Assembly: GCA_002778195.1 (NCBI GenBank)
Contig: PCDI01000007.1
Coordinates: forward strand, 1,971,337 to 2,035,336
Length of the DNA stretch: 64,000 nucleotides
Direction: 5' to 3'
Source: Raffaelea ambrosiae
Lineage: Eukaryota; Ascomycota; Sordariomycetes; Ophiostomatales; Ophiostomataceae
The notes under the pieces are model-generated. The model made no database searches. It was not told the DNA's origin and saw only the letters and a list, made by a program, of their open reading frames with translations. A program made the position numbers and the translations under genes. Positions 34,176-44,794 of the stretch are shown piece by piece (positions within the stretch are counted from its first letter, which is position 1; every line of letters begins with the position of its first letter).

Positions 34176-36938
34176 TTATGCAGCCGGGTCGCCTCCTTCC
34201 GGTGTCTTGTACTCCTCGCCAATGTTGCTCTCCACTGGCAGATCCACGTTCTTGATCGGGTGCAGTAGCATCGGTGGCAGGCACATGCGACCCTCGCCAC
34301 CACGCATCAATGAGACACTCGACTCGTTCTTGCTGGTGTCGGCCTCCTGCTCAAAGCTGGCGCCGCCATCGTTGTTCACCTTCAAGCCAAGCCATCGCCG
34401 GTACAGGTTCGGCGAGAAGCCTGCATTGTAGTACCACGTGAGGCCCAAAAAGTTGTGCTCGCGCTGGCCAAACACCGACGTGCGCGAGCCGCCGCTGGCG
34501 CCATTGCGTCCACCGTTGAACGTCCGCGCCATGTACTGTGTGGGCCACTCACGGTCAACATACACCGGGTGCGGCACATACACAGCCTTGTAGCCATGTT
34601 GCAGAGCCGCAGTAGCCGCCCACATCTCCGAGAAGGCGTGATGCTTCTTGAGAGCCGTCTCCAGGTGCATCGTCCGCAGCAGTCGCCGCGACATGCGCGA
34701 GGCGGTGATGATCTGAGCACGCCGTGGCGGCTTACCCTCAGCTGTCTCATTATAACCGGTGATGTCGTCGGCGAGCAGCCAGGTAGTGCGGTCGGGATCG
34801 AAAATGGGATTCAATGTGATCAGGTCGGCATCCTCGTCGACACCCCAGGTGTAGTGATCTTTCTCGTAGGTCGTGGGTGGGACCGGATCGTTCTCAGGCT
34901 CGAACCAGTCGTTGGGGTCGGCGGGACGAACAGGGCCCCAAACGGTGTTTTCGCCCAGACGCGTCTTCTTGTCGGCTTTTTTGCCGCCGATGCCGTTCCA
35001 GATATTGTCAGGACCCGCCATGCCGACCTCGGTCTGCACGCGCGCCATCTGCCGGAAGTCTTCCCAGGAGCCGTGCACGGAGGGCAGGTAGAACCGCGCG
35101 TTGCGCTCCCACAGGCCCTTGCGCGGCTGCTTGCGCGCCCAGTTCTCCATCTTGGTGAAGAGGTCGAGAGTGTGGCCGGTGTACCGAATGTCCATCTCCC
35201 ACTGCCAGAAGTAGTCGTACTCGGGGTGGTTGTGCGCAAAATGCTGCATGGCCATCTGCAGACCGCGGTAGACGCCGTGGACGGGCAGACCAGTGCCACG
35301 CGTGTACAGGTCGTGGATGCCCTGGTAGAGCGCCAGCATCTGCGTCTCGGTCCAGAGTGTGACCAGACCCTGGAACTCGGCGGGAATAGTGTCGCTGATT
35401 CGCTTCCTGTATATTTCATCGTCGGCCCAAATTGGATTCTTGGCGTCGTCCTTGACCTGGACAAGAATGTGAACATCGTAGCGAGCACCGGAAGCAAGCG
35501 ATAGTTCGGTGATAAGCGAGCGCATGTTCATGATGTCCTCCTCGTGCCACTTGAACTCGTCCCAGCAGCGAATCACAACAGCAGTGCGCGGGGCGTCGCC
35601 TTGGGGAGGCGGAGCCGGAGTGCTCTTCATGGGTGGTGCAGCCGGAGCTGGGGATGCCGAAGCAGCTGGAGCAGCCGCCTCGGAAGTTGCTGCCGAAGCC
35701 GCCGCAGGAGCAGACTGCTCTACTGCCGCAACCGCGGGCTGGGCTGGCTCAACTGGATGAGCAGGTTCGGCCGACTGGACCGGTAAATCGCGTGGCACAT
35801 GGTGGGTAGCGGGCGCTCCTGTGGCAGAATCACCGATGTAGAAACCGTTGGTGGGCGCATAGCGAGACGTGGTTGGCTTGAAGCGACGAGAGTTGGCGGC
35901 GTAGCAGCGCTTCTGGACGTCCGCCCAGTCCACAGTACTGTAGTCAATAGGGTTGGTACTCGCCCAGACAGCCTCGGAGCCCTCCTTTTCGCCGTACTGG
36001 CCGACACCCAAGCCACCGGAGCGGACAGAATAGCCGAATCCGTATGGACCATAGCGGCCATAGCGTTCAAAGCAGATGTCCTCCGGCAGCGACAGAAGTT
36101 CGTAGGAGCCCATGACGTTCTGGGGGAAGCCATTTGGGCGCCCATCAAGATAGCGCAGAGGCGGGACACTGGCGGTGTTCTGCTTGTCGATGAAGCAAGG
36201 CACAGCCTTGTCGTAGCCAGCCTCCTTGTCGGCAAAAACGGAGCCCTGGTACCCGTTGAAAGGGGCGCTGGCCGGGACCGGGTTCTTTACCTGATTGTGG
36301 GCAAATCCAGCTGCAGCGTGCAGGTGAACCTTGGGTGTGTCGGTGCCGTCTTCGGCGACAGTGGTATTGTAGGCCTGTTCGTCCTCCTCGCGCGGGTATT
36401 GCGGCGCGTTGTCCTTGAGCGGCACGATGCTGCGGACGCCGCCGTAGTAGCGTGTCAAAAAGTCGAAGGAATCCCAAGGTGGCGGAGGCATCTTCTTGTT
36501 GCCATCGATGATGCCGGAAGCTATCCGGCGGTTCTCGGACAGGCTGGCACGCACCAGCACGACGATGAAGAGCAGGATGGTCATGAGCACGGCCACACAG
36601 AGACAGCGAATGATCCTGTTTGGCAGACGGTACATGCGATTGGTAGCCCGTCGCCGCCGGGGCAGGGAGGCAATGGTATTGGTTGCGGCAGTGACAGCCC
36701 GTTTGGGCAGCATCATGGTGCCGGTGGACACGGAGCCGGACGAGTTGCGCGAGCCCCGCGCGCTGCTGGGCGACGCCGTGGAGGGAGAGTAGTAGCTGTC
36801 GCCACCATCGTCGTCAGATGATAAATCGTCGTCAGAGAAGCGTTCTTTCGTTAATACTGGCGAGGATATTTGCTCATAGACGGGCAGTCTCTGGCGAGCT
36901 GAGCCGGAGCTGAACAGGCCGGTGGGGAGGAACCCCAT
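34176..36938 (-). CDS. DUF3405 type II membrane protein (putative Golgi/ER glycosyltransferase-like)
   Basis: An intronless 920-residue frame. ATG 36938 (MGFLPTGLFSSG) is chosen because the upstream extension has no ATG. A cytosolic Ser/Asp-rich head of about 130 residues precedes one hydrophobic segment (CLCVAVLMTILLFIVVLV), giving type II topology. A lumenal stem follows, with an Ala/Pro/Glu low-complexity linker (about 390-460). The conserved region begins at RTAVVIRCWDEFKWHEEDI and includes YFWQWEMDIRYTGH, ENWARKQPRKGLWERN, FYLPSVHGSW and MHLETALKKHHAFSEMWAA. This matches fungal DUF3405 proteins; the layout resembles Golgi glycosyltransferases, but no activity is established for the family. 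Confidence 0.82.
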   Translation of the reverse strand: MGFLPTGLFSSGSARQRLPVYEQISSPVLTKERFSDDDLSSDDDGGDSYYSPSTASPSSARGSRNSSGSVSTGTMMLPKRAVTAATNTIASLPRRRRATNRMYRLPNRIIRCLCVAVLMTILLFIVVLVRASLSENRRIASGIIDGNKKMPPPPWDSFDFLTRYYGGVRSIVPLKDNAPQYPREEDEQAYNTTVAEDGTDTPKVHLHAAAGFAHNQVKNPVPASAPFNGYQGSVFADKEAGYDKAVPCFIDKQNTASVPPLRYLDGRPNGFPQNVMGSYELLSLPEDICFERYGRYGPYGFGYSVRSGGLGVGQYGEKEGSEAVWASTNPIDYSTVDWADVQKRCYAANSRRFKPTTSRYAPTNGFYIGDSATGAPATHHVPRDLPVQSAEPAHPVEPAQPAVAAVEQSAPAAASAATSEAAAPAASASPAPAAPPMKSTPAPPPQGDAPRTAVVIRCWDEFKWHEEDIMNMRSLITELSLASGARYDVHILVQVKDDAKNPIWADDEIYRKRISDTIPAEFQGLVTLWTETQMLALYQGIHDLYTRGTGLPVHGVYRGLQMAMQHFAHNHPEYDYFWQWEMDIRYTGHTLDLFTKMENWARKQPRKGLWERNARFYLPSVHGSWEDFRQMARVQTEVGMAGPDNIWNGIGGKKADKKTRLGENTVWGPVRPADPNDWFEPENDPVPPTTYEKDHYTWGVDEDADLITLNPIFDPDRTTWLLADDITGYNETAEGKPPRRAQIITASRMSRRLLRTMHLETALKKHHAFSEMWAATAALQHGYKAVYVPHPVYVDREWPTQYMARTFNGGRNGASGGSRTSVFGQREHNFLGLTWYYNAGFSPNLYRRWLGLKVNNDGGASFEQEADTSKNESSVSLMRGGEGRMCLPPMLLHPIKNVDLPVESNIGEEYKTPEGGDPAA

Positions 36939-39781
36939 GGCCGTTGAAGAGGGGGAAAGCGTGCGATAAGATGGGGTGAGAGACGAGAATAACAACAAGA
37001 ATGCGATGTTCTAAAACAAACAGATTCGCAGGATGTTGACTGGAATGCGAGGTCAGGCCGAGATCGTGGGCGGCGATACTGGAACGCAAAGCGACCAAAA
37101 AAATAAATAAAAACCCCCAGGATTGTGGGTTTATTGCCGCATCAATACATTTGAAAAAAAGTCGAGGGGGGGAGAGAGGATAAGAAAAGCGTTTGTTGAA
37201 TAAACCAAAGGTCGATAATATATGCGTCGTAGTTGGGAGCGAAAGGAGCACGGAGAAGTTTGGAGGAGAGGAGCGAAGGAGAGTTGTGGAAGAGCAATTC
37301 CGAAATTGAGCAGAGCGGACGAGAGCAGGAGAAGAGCACGGAGGTAAATTTCGCTGGCGATATCTGGCACTGGCTCTCTGGCCCAGAAAGACTTATTGTG
37401 ACATGGGGGTGCCAAACAAGGTGGCACTAGGGTAATAGCGCTTGAGTAGACAAGGTTAATTGGATGTGACGGTGTCACACGATTGGACAATCAACAAGGC
37501 ATAGACCCACCTGCTTTTCAGGGCTAGTTTCCCAAGCAACCACGGAGTGCTATCAGATTGGGCGGTGCTGCCGTTGGGTGGGGCTGTGACGAGCGCTGAA
37601 TGGCTGGGTGTGGTGGTTATCCACTGTTCCAATCTTCCGTTGCCCGCCCGTTGCCTGACTTTACGGCCTTTGAACTTGATTTCAGGTGCCAATACTACGA
37701 GTACTTGCACTGTAAACAGAGGCCTCGGTGGCGAGGCTGCCCCATGCCTAGCAACGCACTAGTGCTGGTCTGATACGGGCGGAATTGCACAATAATGACA
37801 GCAGCGTAGCCTATGCTGCGAGCTGCTAAAATGTGTTTCGGCATGCCCTAACTACAAAGAGTAGTTGTTTCAGAGGCTTGCGAAGGGCAGACAAGATACG
37901 TGTAATAGTAAGATACTTTGTACTATGTACAAGAGTAATGTGCTGGGGGGCACTGTACCCCGGCAGTGTCCCAGTTGGTCTAGCCTGTCTGTTTCATTTG
38001 CGTCTCTCTTTTCCGGTTTTTGTTCCCTGCAGTTGGCAGCAAGGCTGGCATCCTTCGTTTACGGAGATGTTTTCGTTGGCTATTGTCCGCCTGCCCTATG
38101 TGCCATCTGCCTCCCGACAGACCCGTCCTGCCAGGCCGTCTTTGTTCCACTGCTGTTTCTGTGCCTGGTGGCTACCCTCCTCAGTCTATGAGTAAGATAC
38201 TACTCGCAGGCGCAATCTTGGCAGTGCGCAAGTGCTTGTATGAGCATTAATGTAGCAATTTTGCACACGCAATAACTAGGTAATACGCTAATACTGGCAA
38301 CAAGCAAATGCAGGCGGGCTTTACTTTGTAACCACGAGCTAATACAACGTATGAAAGTCCGGGCTACCAGGCAGTCGCGTCTTCCACCGATCATCACAGC
38401 CTACATAGTACAATCCCCTTCGCTTATCATCCCAGCTGACTGTGCTACTGTTATGCTTAACCCGGTTTCATTCTGACCCTGGTACGACTATCTCGTACCA
38501 CGGTTTTGCGCTGTGCAAGGAGGACCCCTCCTCAAACGTGCATCTTATTTCAGCTGGTGCCACGCACAGCCGTTTGACAGGTGCTTTTTTTTACGCGTCG
38601 TCAAACGAAAAACCACAAGACACTGTCGCGCGTCCCCTGTACGGACGCTAGCTGTCCTTGCCCGCAGCCGTTGTTTTCGCTCGTCATCTCGCTCTCCCTG
38701 GATTCCTACCCGTGTCAGTGGCCGTTGGGCTTGGTGGGGCCGTGCTTTTCGAGGCCACATGTCTTGCCGTTGAAGATATTCATGATGACTCTTAATAATC
38801 TTGGCCGATCTGCGTTTGCACTGTGACAGCCACAACCTTCCACAACCCCCTCCTAGGCGGCCCACCCGGAAGGGCGACCCGTCTACAGGAGGCAAATCAG
38901 AGCCGTAGTTATTAAATAAATACAGCCTGTAGAACAAGGACCCACGCCGGACGCACTGCGCTCTCGGCAGCGGCCTTCGGCGTCGCCCAAGCCGCCCCTA
39001 GCTGTCCACCCAGCCGCAGCCCATTAACGGTCTGCTGACCATCTCCGTGGTTTGTGCTCTGCCTGTATTATGTACTATGTATTATCTATGTTTCTGTCTT
39101 AGTGCGGAGATTCTGTGTCTGCCTGACACCGATGGCAAGTCCAGGCCGATGGCAAGTCCTCTTTCGACTCGTCTCTGGCATCTTCATCGGCCTCCTCTTT
39201 CCCTCATCTTTCGGTGCTTCTTGGTTTCTCACGCTCTCGCCCCCTTTGACTACTTCACTATCTCTTGATTTAATGCTGCCTGTAATCCTTGGCAGACGCC
39301 CCCTCCTCAGTTATAATGACTATTGCCCTAGGGAGGTATCAATGTGCCCGTTCCTGCCCAATGCGTCCATGCAGCGCTCCTACTCGTTACGTCCGACTAC
39401 GGCTCCTCTCCGATTGATAACTATTTGAGGCGCTTCACCCTGTTCCTCCTTGGGCGTGGCCTTATTTTACCGTCGCTCCTGCCCTCGGCTTTTCTCCAAC
39501 CTGGCCTAATCTTTCGACTTACACGCAATAGCTTCGAAGCATTGTGCTCCTTCCTCTTTCTTCTGTGTCCATAACTCTGGCTTGAGTTTGGTCCTTGTCA
39601 ACTGCAATTTCAGCGAGGCATACCAACGACCAGACACCTTGCACAAAGAAAGCCCCTAAAATATATCATACATCTCGTATCCTATCTCTGCCCCCCCTGC
39701 AGTTTTTGTCTGTACTACACCTGGTGTGGAGCTTCTCCTGTGTTGCCTTCATCCTAGAGTATATCCCTGTTCCCCTCAAAC
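36939..39781. other. Divergent 2.8 kb intergenic region
   Basis: Between the DUF3405 and DUF5519 genes, both transcribed outward. No frame carries a conserved motif, and the ones over 80 codons are Cys/Leu/Ser-rich. AT-rich patches (38240-38340) alternate with GC-rich ones (38840-39030). The last ~500 nt are pyrimidine-rich, consistent with a long leader for the gene at 39782. Confidence 0.4.
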
Positions 39782-40807
39782 ATGGCAACCTCGACGACAA
39801 CCTCTCTCGAGGTGGGTAAGGCTACCTCCTCGCCGGTCCACGAAGGCACGTTGGCGCCTACATTCCATCCCTCGGACCATGTCACCATTGCCGCCAACGA
39901 GTTCGCCCTCAACATGGTCATTCGCCAGAACCCCTTCTCCATCACCCTGGATGCCTGGACCGTCATGGCGGGCGCCGTCCTGTTGGTCGCAGGCATGCAC
40001 TTTGTCGACGCCACCATCCTGGAAGGCATCGTCCTGGCCATGCCGATGGTGCTACTGGTTCGCAACGACTACCTCAATTTCTTGCTGTTGGGCCCGGGCG
40101 GCACACCTCCTACCTTCCGGGGCTACCTGCGCCTCCTCTGGCTTCGCCTCTTTGCGCTCCGCGACGTCTACCACATACCCGGCTCGCCCGACCGCTCAAT
40201 GGCACCGTCCAAGGGCATCTTGAAAGAGCTACCCTACCGCCCTGGACCGCGGCCGCTTGTTGCCGGCCTCGCGCCACAGCGGCAGCTCAATCAGCGCGCA
40301 TCCCCCGAATGCTTTGCCGCATTGCGTACTGCTGTTGAGGACCTGGCCCACCAGTACCCCGACAGTCTCAGCACGGCAACATCGTGCATTGAGAAGCACG
40401 GCTTTGGGCTGTTTGCACGCCGTCCGGTCAACGTCTGGGGACAGGGCGAGGTGTTCCACATCCACGACTTGGAAAAGTCTATGCACATGAGCCTACACCC
40501 CGACGATATCAAGGAGGTCCTTGAAAAGGGGTGGGGTGAGCGCCATCCGCTTGCCTTTACGGGCTGGGTCAAATCTCCGTTGCCACCTACTTTTGTCATG
40601 ATCTACGCGCCAAGAGGTATGTGTCGTATATACAATATATTACAGTCCCATTTTCTAACTTTTCCAGACGAGAGTGACCTTAAGATCATCGCCTGTATTG
40701 TCGAGGCCGCTATCTGGTATACCATGGCGCAGAGGGTCAAGTTGAGGGTTCCACCCGTGGCTGAATACTGTTCCCCCAGGCTTGTACCAGATCCAACCTT
40801 GATTTGA
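39782..40807 (+). CDS. DUF5519 ('luciferase domain') protein with N-terminal membrane helices
   Basis: Two exons (39782-40616, 40668-40807). The 51 nt intron is a multiple of three and without a stop, so the unspliced frame also stays open, but splicing restores a YAPRDESDL join and 324 residues. An N-terminal hydrophobic pair (AWTVMAGAVLLVAGMHFV, ILEGIVLAMPMVLLV; about 60-100) implies membrane anchoring. The C-terminal domain has GFGLFARRPV, QGEVFHIHDLEKSMHMSLHP, GWGERHPLAF and FVMIYAPR, matching the fungal/bacterial family annotated DUF5519 or 'luciferase domain'. The name does not imply light production; the function is unknown. Confidence 0.75.
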   Translation: MATSTTTSLEVGKATSSPVHEGTLAPTFHPSDHVTIAANEFALNMVIRQNPFSITLDAWTVMAGAVLLVAGMHFVDATILEGIVLAMPMVLLVRNDYLNFLLLGPGGTPPTFRGYLRLLWLRLFALRDVYHIPGSPDRSMAPSKGILKELPYRPGPRPLVAGLAPQRQLNQRASPECFAALRTAVEDLAHQYPDSLSTATSCIEKHGFGLFARRPVNVWGQGEVFHIHDLEKSMHMSLHPDDIKEVLEKGWGERHPLAFTGWVKSPLPPTFVMIYAPRGMCRIYNILQSHFLTFPDESDLKIIACIVEAAIWYTMAQRVKLRVPPVAEYCSPRLVPDPTLI

Positions 40808-41180
40808 GATGGTGAGGATCAGGGATCGGAATCTCGCTTAGGGACTGGCAAGTGCAGGGTGTTATTAAAGGCACTGAAGGTTGTTGACATTTCTAAGAAA
40901 CTAAATTGAACCATAGGGAACTGAAAACCTTAAAAACACTTGAAATCATAAAATAAAACCACAGTAAATCACCAAACCAAATAAAACATGTTTTTCTTGC
41001 CCAAGTGATGAAGATATACAATAATAGCCAACATGTTACCGTTCCCGAATAAGTTTCGAGGTGGGTTTAGGGGGGAGGGGGGGGGGTGGTTTCGGCTGAA
41101 TGCGTATGCCAACCAAGTTTCCGGAAGGCCACGCGAATCTAAATGCTTGCAACAAATCTGGAGACTCTCTCCCATCATAA
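40808..41180. other. Convergent spacer DUF5519 / CUS2
   Basis: 373 bp between facing stop codons, AT-rich with a G run at about 41070-41088. Presumably 3' UTRs. A GTGATGA and a CTGA lie about 90 nt apart on plus, but without other snoRNA features. Confidence 0.45.
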
Positions 41181-42380
41181 TTAGTTGTCGTCTTGTTCCT
41201 CGTCACTCTCATTATTCCTCGACCTTTTGTACTTTTCCCGTCCGGTTGCCAAGCTCGCTTCCACAATCTGACCATCAAATGCTCGCCCGCCCATGAGACG
41301 TAGACACGCAGCAGCCGCTTCTGGCTTCTTGAACTTGACCGTCACAATGCCCGTCTCCTCTTTGTCGAATAGAACCACATTGGTCACTTCGCCCAGCTTG
41401 GCACACTCCTCTCGGATATCCTCCTTGATCTCCAGGAGAGCGGCTGGGTCTTCGTTCACCTCTTGAAGCGTGAACATGTGCTTCAGCACCACAACCTTGT
41501 CCCATTTTGAATTGCGCTTGCCACCATCCCCGTACTTATGTGGTCGCTCCTCGTCGCTGCTCCAGTCTGCCAGTTTGGCATCCAACTTCTGCGTCTTCTT
41601 TATGATCCTCTGCTTGTCCTGGCTTGAGGAACCACGGCTGTCATCAGCCTTTCTCTTTGATGCCGGCCGTGAGAGCTGTAATGGACCTTTGCCGGCCGTT
41701 GCGGCTTCGCTCTGGTAGTTGGTCTTCTTGTAGCTTGCATCAGCGGCTTGCACGTGTATCCGTCCCGCGGAAGCCGAGGCTGCAGGCATGAAACGGAACT
41801 CTGTGTCGTCTAATAGCATTATGGCCATGTCCACACTTTGGGGTTTGAAAAAGACTATGAGTGCGTCGCCCTTGAAGTCGCCGTTGGCGTCTGTGTACAT
41901 TTTAATGCGTGGCCGGCCGGAGTCGATCTCTTCGGCGATGACGCCGCACTTGCGCGAAAACAGGTCGGCTACCTCGTCGGCGGTCGCATCCAGCGGCAGC
42001 CCCGTGACATAGACTGCTGTGTTCTGCTTCGGTTTGGGCGGTGCCTGGGTCTTGACCCTCTTGTTGGGCTTGGAGGCGCTGTCCATTGCAGAGTGTCCGT
42101 CTTTGGCATGTGGGGGTTGCCGCGCGGCAGCAGATGTAGGAGCTAGAGCAGGTGCTGCTGGCGCAGCTGGTACAGCGAAAAACCTTTTCTCGTCGTCATC
42201 TTCGTCTTCGTGGGGTGTCCATCGCTTTTGGACCTCGTCGAACTCAAACTCGGCGCCGTCCTCTTGCACAGCAATGTACTTGCTGTCGAGCTTGGAGAAA
42301 GAGATGCGCTCGTCCTCGTCAAACTCGGAAATGTCTGTCGGGAACGACAGGAATTCAGCCGCAGCTGCAGCACCGGCCAT
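41181..42380 (-). CDS. CUS2: U2 snRNP-associated splicing factor Cus2 / Tat-SF1
   Basis: An intronless 399-residue frame from ATG 42380. The acidic N-terminus contains SKYIAVQEDGAEFEFDEVQK and the W-containing QKRWTPHEDED. RRM1 (about 118-205) has TAVYVTGLPLDATADEVADL and GDFKGDALIVFFK. A basic linker rich in K/R/S follows. RRM2 (about 290-385) is a UHM-like domain beginning KVVVLKHMFTLQEV and ending GRAFDGQIVEASL, preceded by an IREECAKLGEVTNVVLFD helix-strand unit. The tail is charged (NNESDEEQDDN). The family binds SF3b1 and helps U2 snRNA fold before prespliceosome assembly. The order and size match fungal Cus2. Confidence 0.93.
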   Translation of the reverse strand: MAGAAAAAEFLSFPTDISEFDEDERISFSKLDSKYIAVQEDGAEFEFDEVQKRWTPHEDEDDDEKRFFAVPAAPAAPALAPTSAAARQPPHAKDGHSAMDSASKPNKRVKTQAPPKPKQNTAVYVTGLPLDATADEVADLFSRKCGVIAEEIDSGRPRIKMYTDANGDFKGDALIVFFKPQSVDMAIMLLDDTEFRFMPAASASAGRIHVQAADASYKKTNYQSEAATAGKGPLQLSRPASKRKADDSRGSSSQDKQRIIKKTQKLDAKLADWSSDEERPHKYGDGGKRNSKWDKVVVLKHMFTLQEVNEDPAALLEIKEDIREECAKLGEVTNVVLFDKEETGIVTVKFKKPEAAAACLRLMGGRAFDGQIVEASLATGREKYKRSRNNESDEEQDDN

Positions 42381-42620
42381 GATCCTGGCGTGTTGCTGGG
42401 TGAGGCAGGAGTTTGTCGGAGGGTCCTGGCTGCAGACGTTAGTGTGCTGCGCCGCATAGTCAAGGTCCTAAAATAAGACTATTCGTCTAGGCAGTGAATC
42501 TTGAAAATGGGGCAACACGGCCTTGCTATTGGCTAGGACCTCTGAGCTTGGTCAGGTCCGCGATACAAAATAGAAACAAGGCACTACGACGCCCCTCAGT
42601 TATATCACGTGATTCTAATA

Positions 42621-42895
42621 ATGTGTGCTGCCGACCACCTGCTTAACGAGATCTTCATAACCTACGACTACCAAATTGACCCCGAGATTTACAATAGAAA
42701 CAGGTATGTAAGTTGACCAAAAATGAAGAAAAAAAAGACGTCATGCGGCATTCACGTTTCATCTATCCGGCAAATACATAAACGGAGGTATAGATTTTCA
42801 ACTCCACATGTAAGTCACCTTCAACTAAGACTTCCTTCCCATTTCGCAGTCTGTCACTGAAAGTTCATGCCTCGATATCCACAGCACTAGGGTGA
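42621..42895 (+). CDS. Candidate small spliced gene (about 42 residues), unrecognised
   Basis: ATG 42621 opens a C-ending-codon frame with ordinary amino-acid makeup (MCAADHLLNEIFITYDYQ...) up to a consensus donor GTATGT at 42704. Joining to the acceptor TTTCGCAG (42842-42849) gives a short second exon and TGA at 42893-42895. A CAACTAAG branch-like word sits about 25 nt before the acceptor. I do not recognise the protein. The stop lies 15 bp from the RPN13 stop on the other strand. It may be a real micro-protein, an exon of something larger or chance. Confidence 0.25.
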
Positions 42896-42910
42896 TACCA
42901 CCATCTCAGC

Positions 42911-44794
42911 TCATTGATTTTGTTTCCCCAGTTTCTCTTGCACAGAGCTCTTGACTCCCTCCACAAAGGCCTCCACCGCTTCGCCGCCACCCAGAGGCAT
43001 AGCTCCACCAGGCAGGAAGCCCTGGTTTTTTACCGGAATGGCCAGGGCATCGGCAATGCTGGGAAGTCCGCCGTCGCGGATAGCCATGGTAAGGCTTCCA
43101 AGGCTCTGCGAAAATTGCGGGCTGCGCAGCACCTTCTCCAGCAGGTCCTTCTTCTCGGCCAAGTTCATAGCGGTCTTGGCAGCGGCGGCGGCATCGGCCG
43201 TCGGCTCGACAATGTCACCGTCTTCGGCGGCCTCCTGCTGGCTGAGGATAAGCACTGTCGGTGGCAGGAAACTGAGAAGGCTGTCAATGTACTCCTCGCT
43301 GGCACCGCGGATCATGGAGACTGTCACAGAGGTCGGCAGCAGGTCATTGAGCAGAGGGTACAGCTTCTCCTGTGGTTGTTGCTGGCTGACCACCCCCTGT
43401 GACCCGGACAGCGACGCGAGAAAGTTCCGCACTGCAGCAGCGGCATCGGGAGTAGATGATGAGGCACTAATATACCGGAGTAAGGCGTTAGCATAAGATG
43501 AAACATTAATTCGTTAAAACAGAAAGAAAACCAACAGAACAGATGAAGCCTTTTTCGAATCTTTGAAAGTGAAGAAAACCCATGTCTAGTCTACGCGGTA
43601 ACCATGCCGCATATTACCCCGTCTGTTCACGATCCCGACTTTTCCTCTTTCTGTTTCTCTCCATCCTCGCCATTATTGCCCTTTTTTTCAGACTTTTGTT
43701 TTCCGTGCTCCTTCCCCTAAATGATGCTCGATAACAACAACTGTCTGATCAATCCGACAGAAAGGACCAAACCCCACAGATGGTGGCGTGGTTGTTGAAA
43801 AATATGCATACAGTCATTCCATTGTTACTTCTTTCGTGCTTGTGTCTTCCCACCAGGGTTATGGTGCTTCATTTCTTCTTCCGACGACAGAACGAAAACG
43901 AATAAAAAGAGTATCAACGCGGCCTGAAAGGGACAATGAACACCTACGCTCTCGCTCCATCAGCACCGCCTTCGCGGGCGTCCTCTCCCTCACTCCGGAC
44001 ATCACCCCCTGTGGCACCAGCACCGGCGCCGCCGGAGCTGCCGTCGTGGGGTGCATTCGAATCGCCGTGCCCCTCAACGTCCTCCATAGTCTCGTCGTCG
44101 TCGTCATCTCGCCGCCGGTCGTTCGTGTTGTTGTCCACCTCAGCCAAAGTACGGCGGACATCGACCTCAACTCCCTGCAGCAGCTGGTCCACAATGTCGC
44201 CGATTCTCTGGTCTCGAGGGCTCAGCCAAGAAGGGTCGCCGTTGCTGGCTTGTGGCTTCGACTGAAGCCAAAAGAGGTAGCGCTGGGAGGAGGATCCGAA
44301 TTTCAAGACGAAAATGCGACCATTGGTCTTTGCCGATGAGTGGCCAATCGAAGAGCCATCATAGGGCACAAAGTGGCCATCCTCGGGGATCATGACTAGG
44401 TCCAGTGTTGGGTCGTCGAGCTGTGCATTCCGTGGCCGCCAGCAGAAATGAGTCAAATCTAGATGCACCGCCCCTGTCAGCAACATAGATACGGACGTGC
44501 GGGGGTGTCCAAAAGATTGCCAACATTAAACAGGACAGGAAGTAAGGTCAGAGTAGGTTTCGGTGCGTACCATCTTCGTTGTATAGGTAGATGTAGCCTG
44601 GCTCAGGCAGTGCCTTGACTTTGTGGGGGTGTACAGATTGCTGTTCCGATGCACTGTCAGCTGCATTCATCATATCGTGATGATCCGGCTCAGTCACCGC
44701 AAGCATCACGGAAAGAACAAGAGGAAAACAGAAATAAGCATACGTCGACCTCACACTGGCCCGCCTTGAAAGTGATGAGTGGTGCTATTGGCAT
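42911..44794 (-). CDS. RPN13: 26S proteasome ubiquitin receptor Rpn13 (ADRM1)
   Basis: Four exons (44794-44744, 44688-44571, 44458-43948, 43466-42911) give 411 residues. The Pru domain starts MPIAPLITFKAGQCEVD and continues KALPEPGYIYLYNED, LTHFCWRPR, LDLVMIPEDGHF and RIFVLKFGSSSQRYLFWLQ, the ubiquitin- and Rpn2-binding fold. An acidic/Gly linker leads to the DEUBAD region (about 240-380: LYPLLNDLLP, SMIRGASEEYIDSLLSFLPP, LEKVLRSPQFSQSLGSL) that binds the deubiquitinase Uch37. Intron 1 can keep frame only with acceptor GAG (ends 44689), adding about 13 unconserved residues. Intron 3 is unusually long (481 nt; donor GTAGGT). Confidence 0.92.

Noticed and set aside
38900..39030. GC-rich patch as a possible rRNA or transposon end
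   Set aside because: No rRNA signature, no inverted terminal repeats or target duplications seen.
41005..41097. Plus-strand GTGATGA ... CTGA as a C/D snoRNA
   Set aside because: No antisense to rRNA that I recognise, no inner boxes, no terminal stem.
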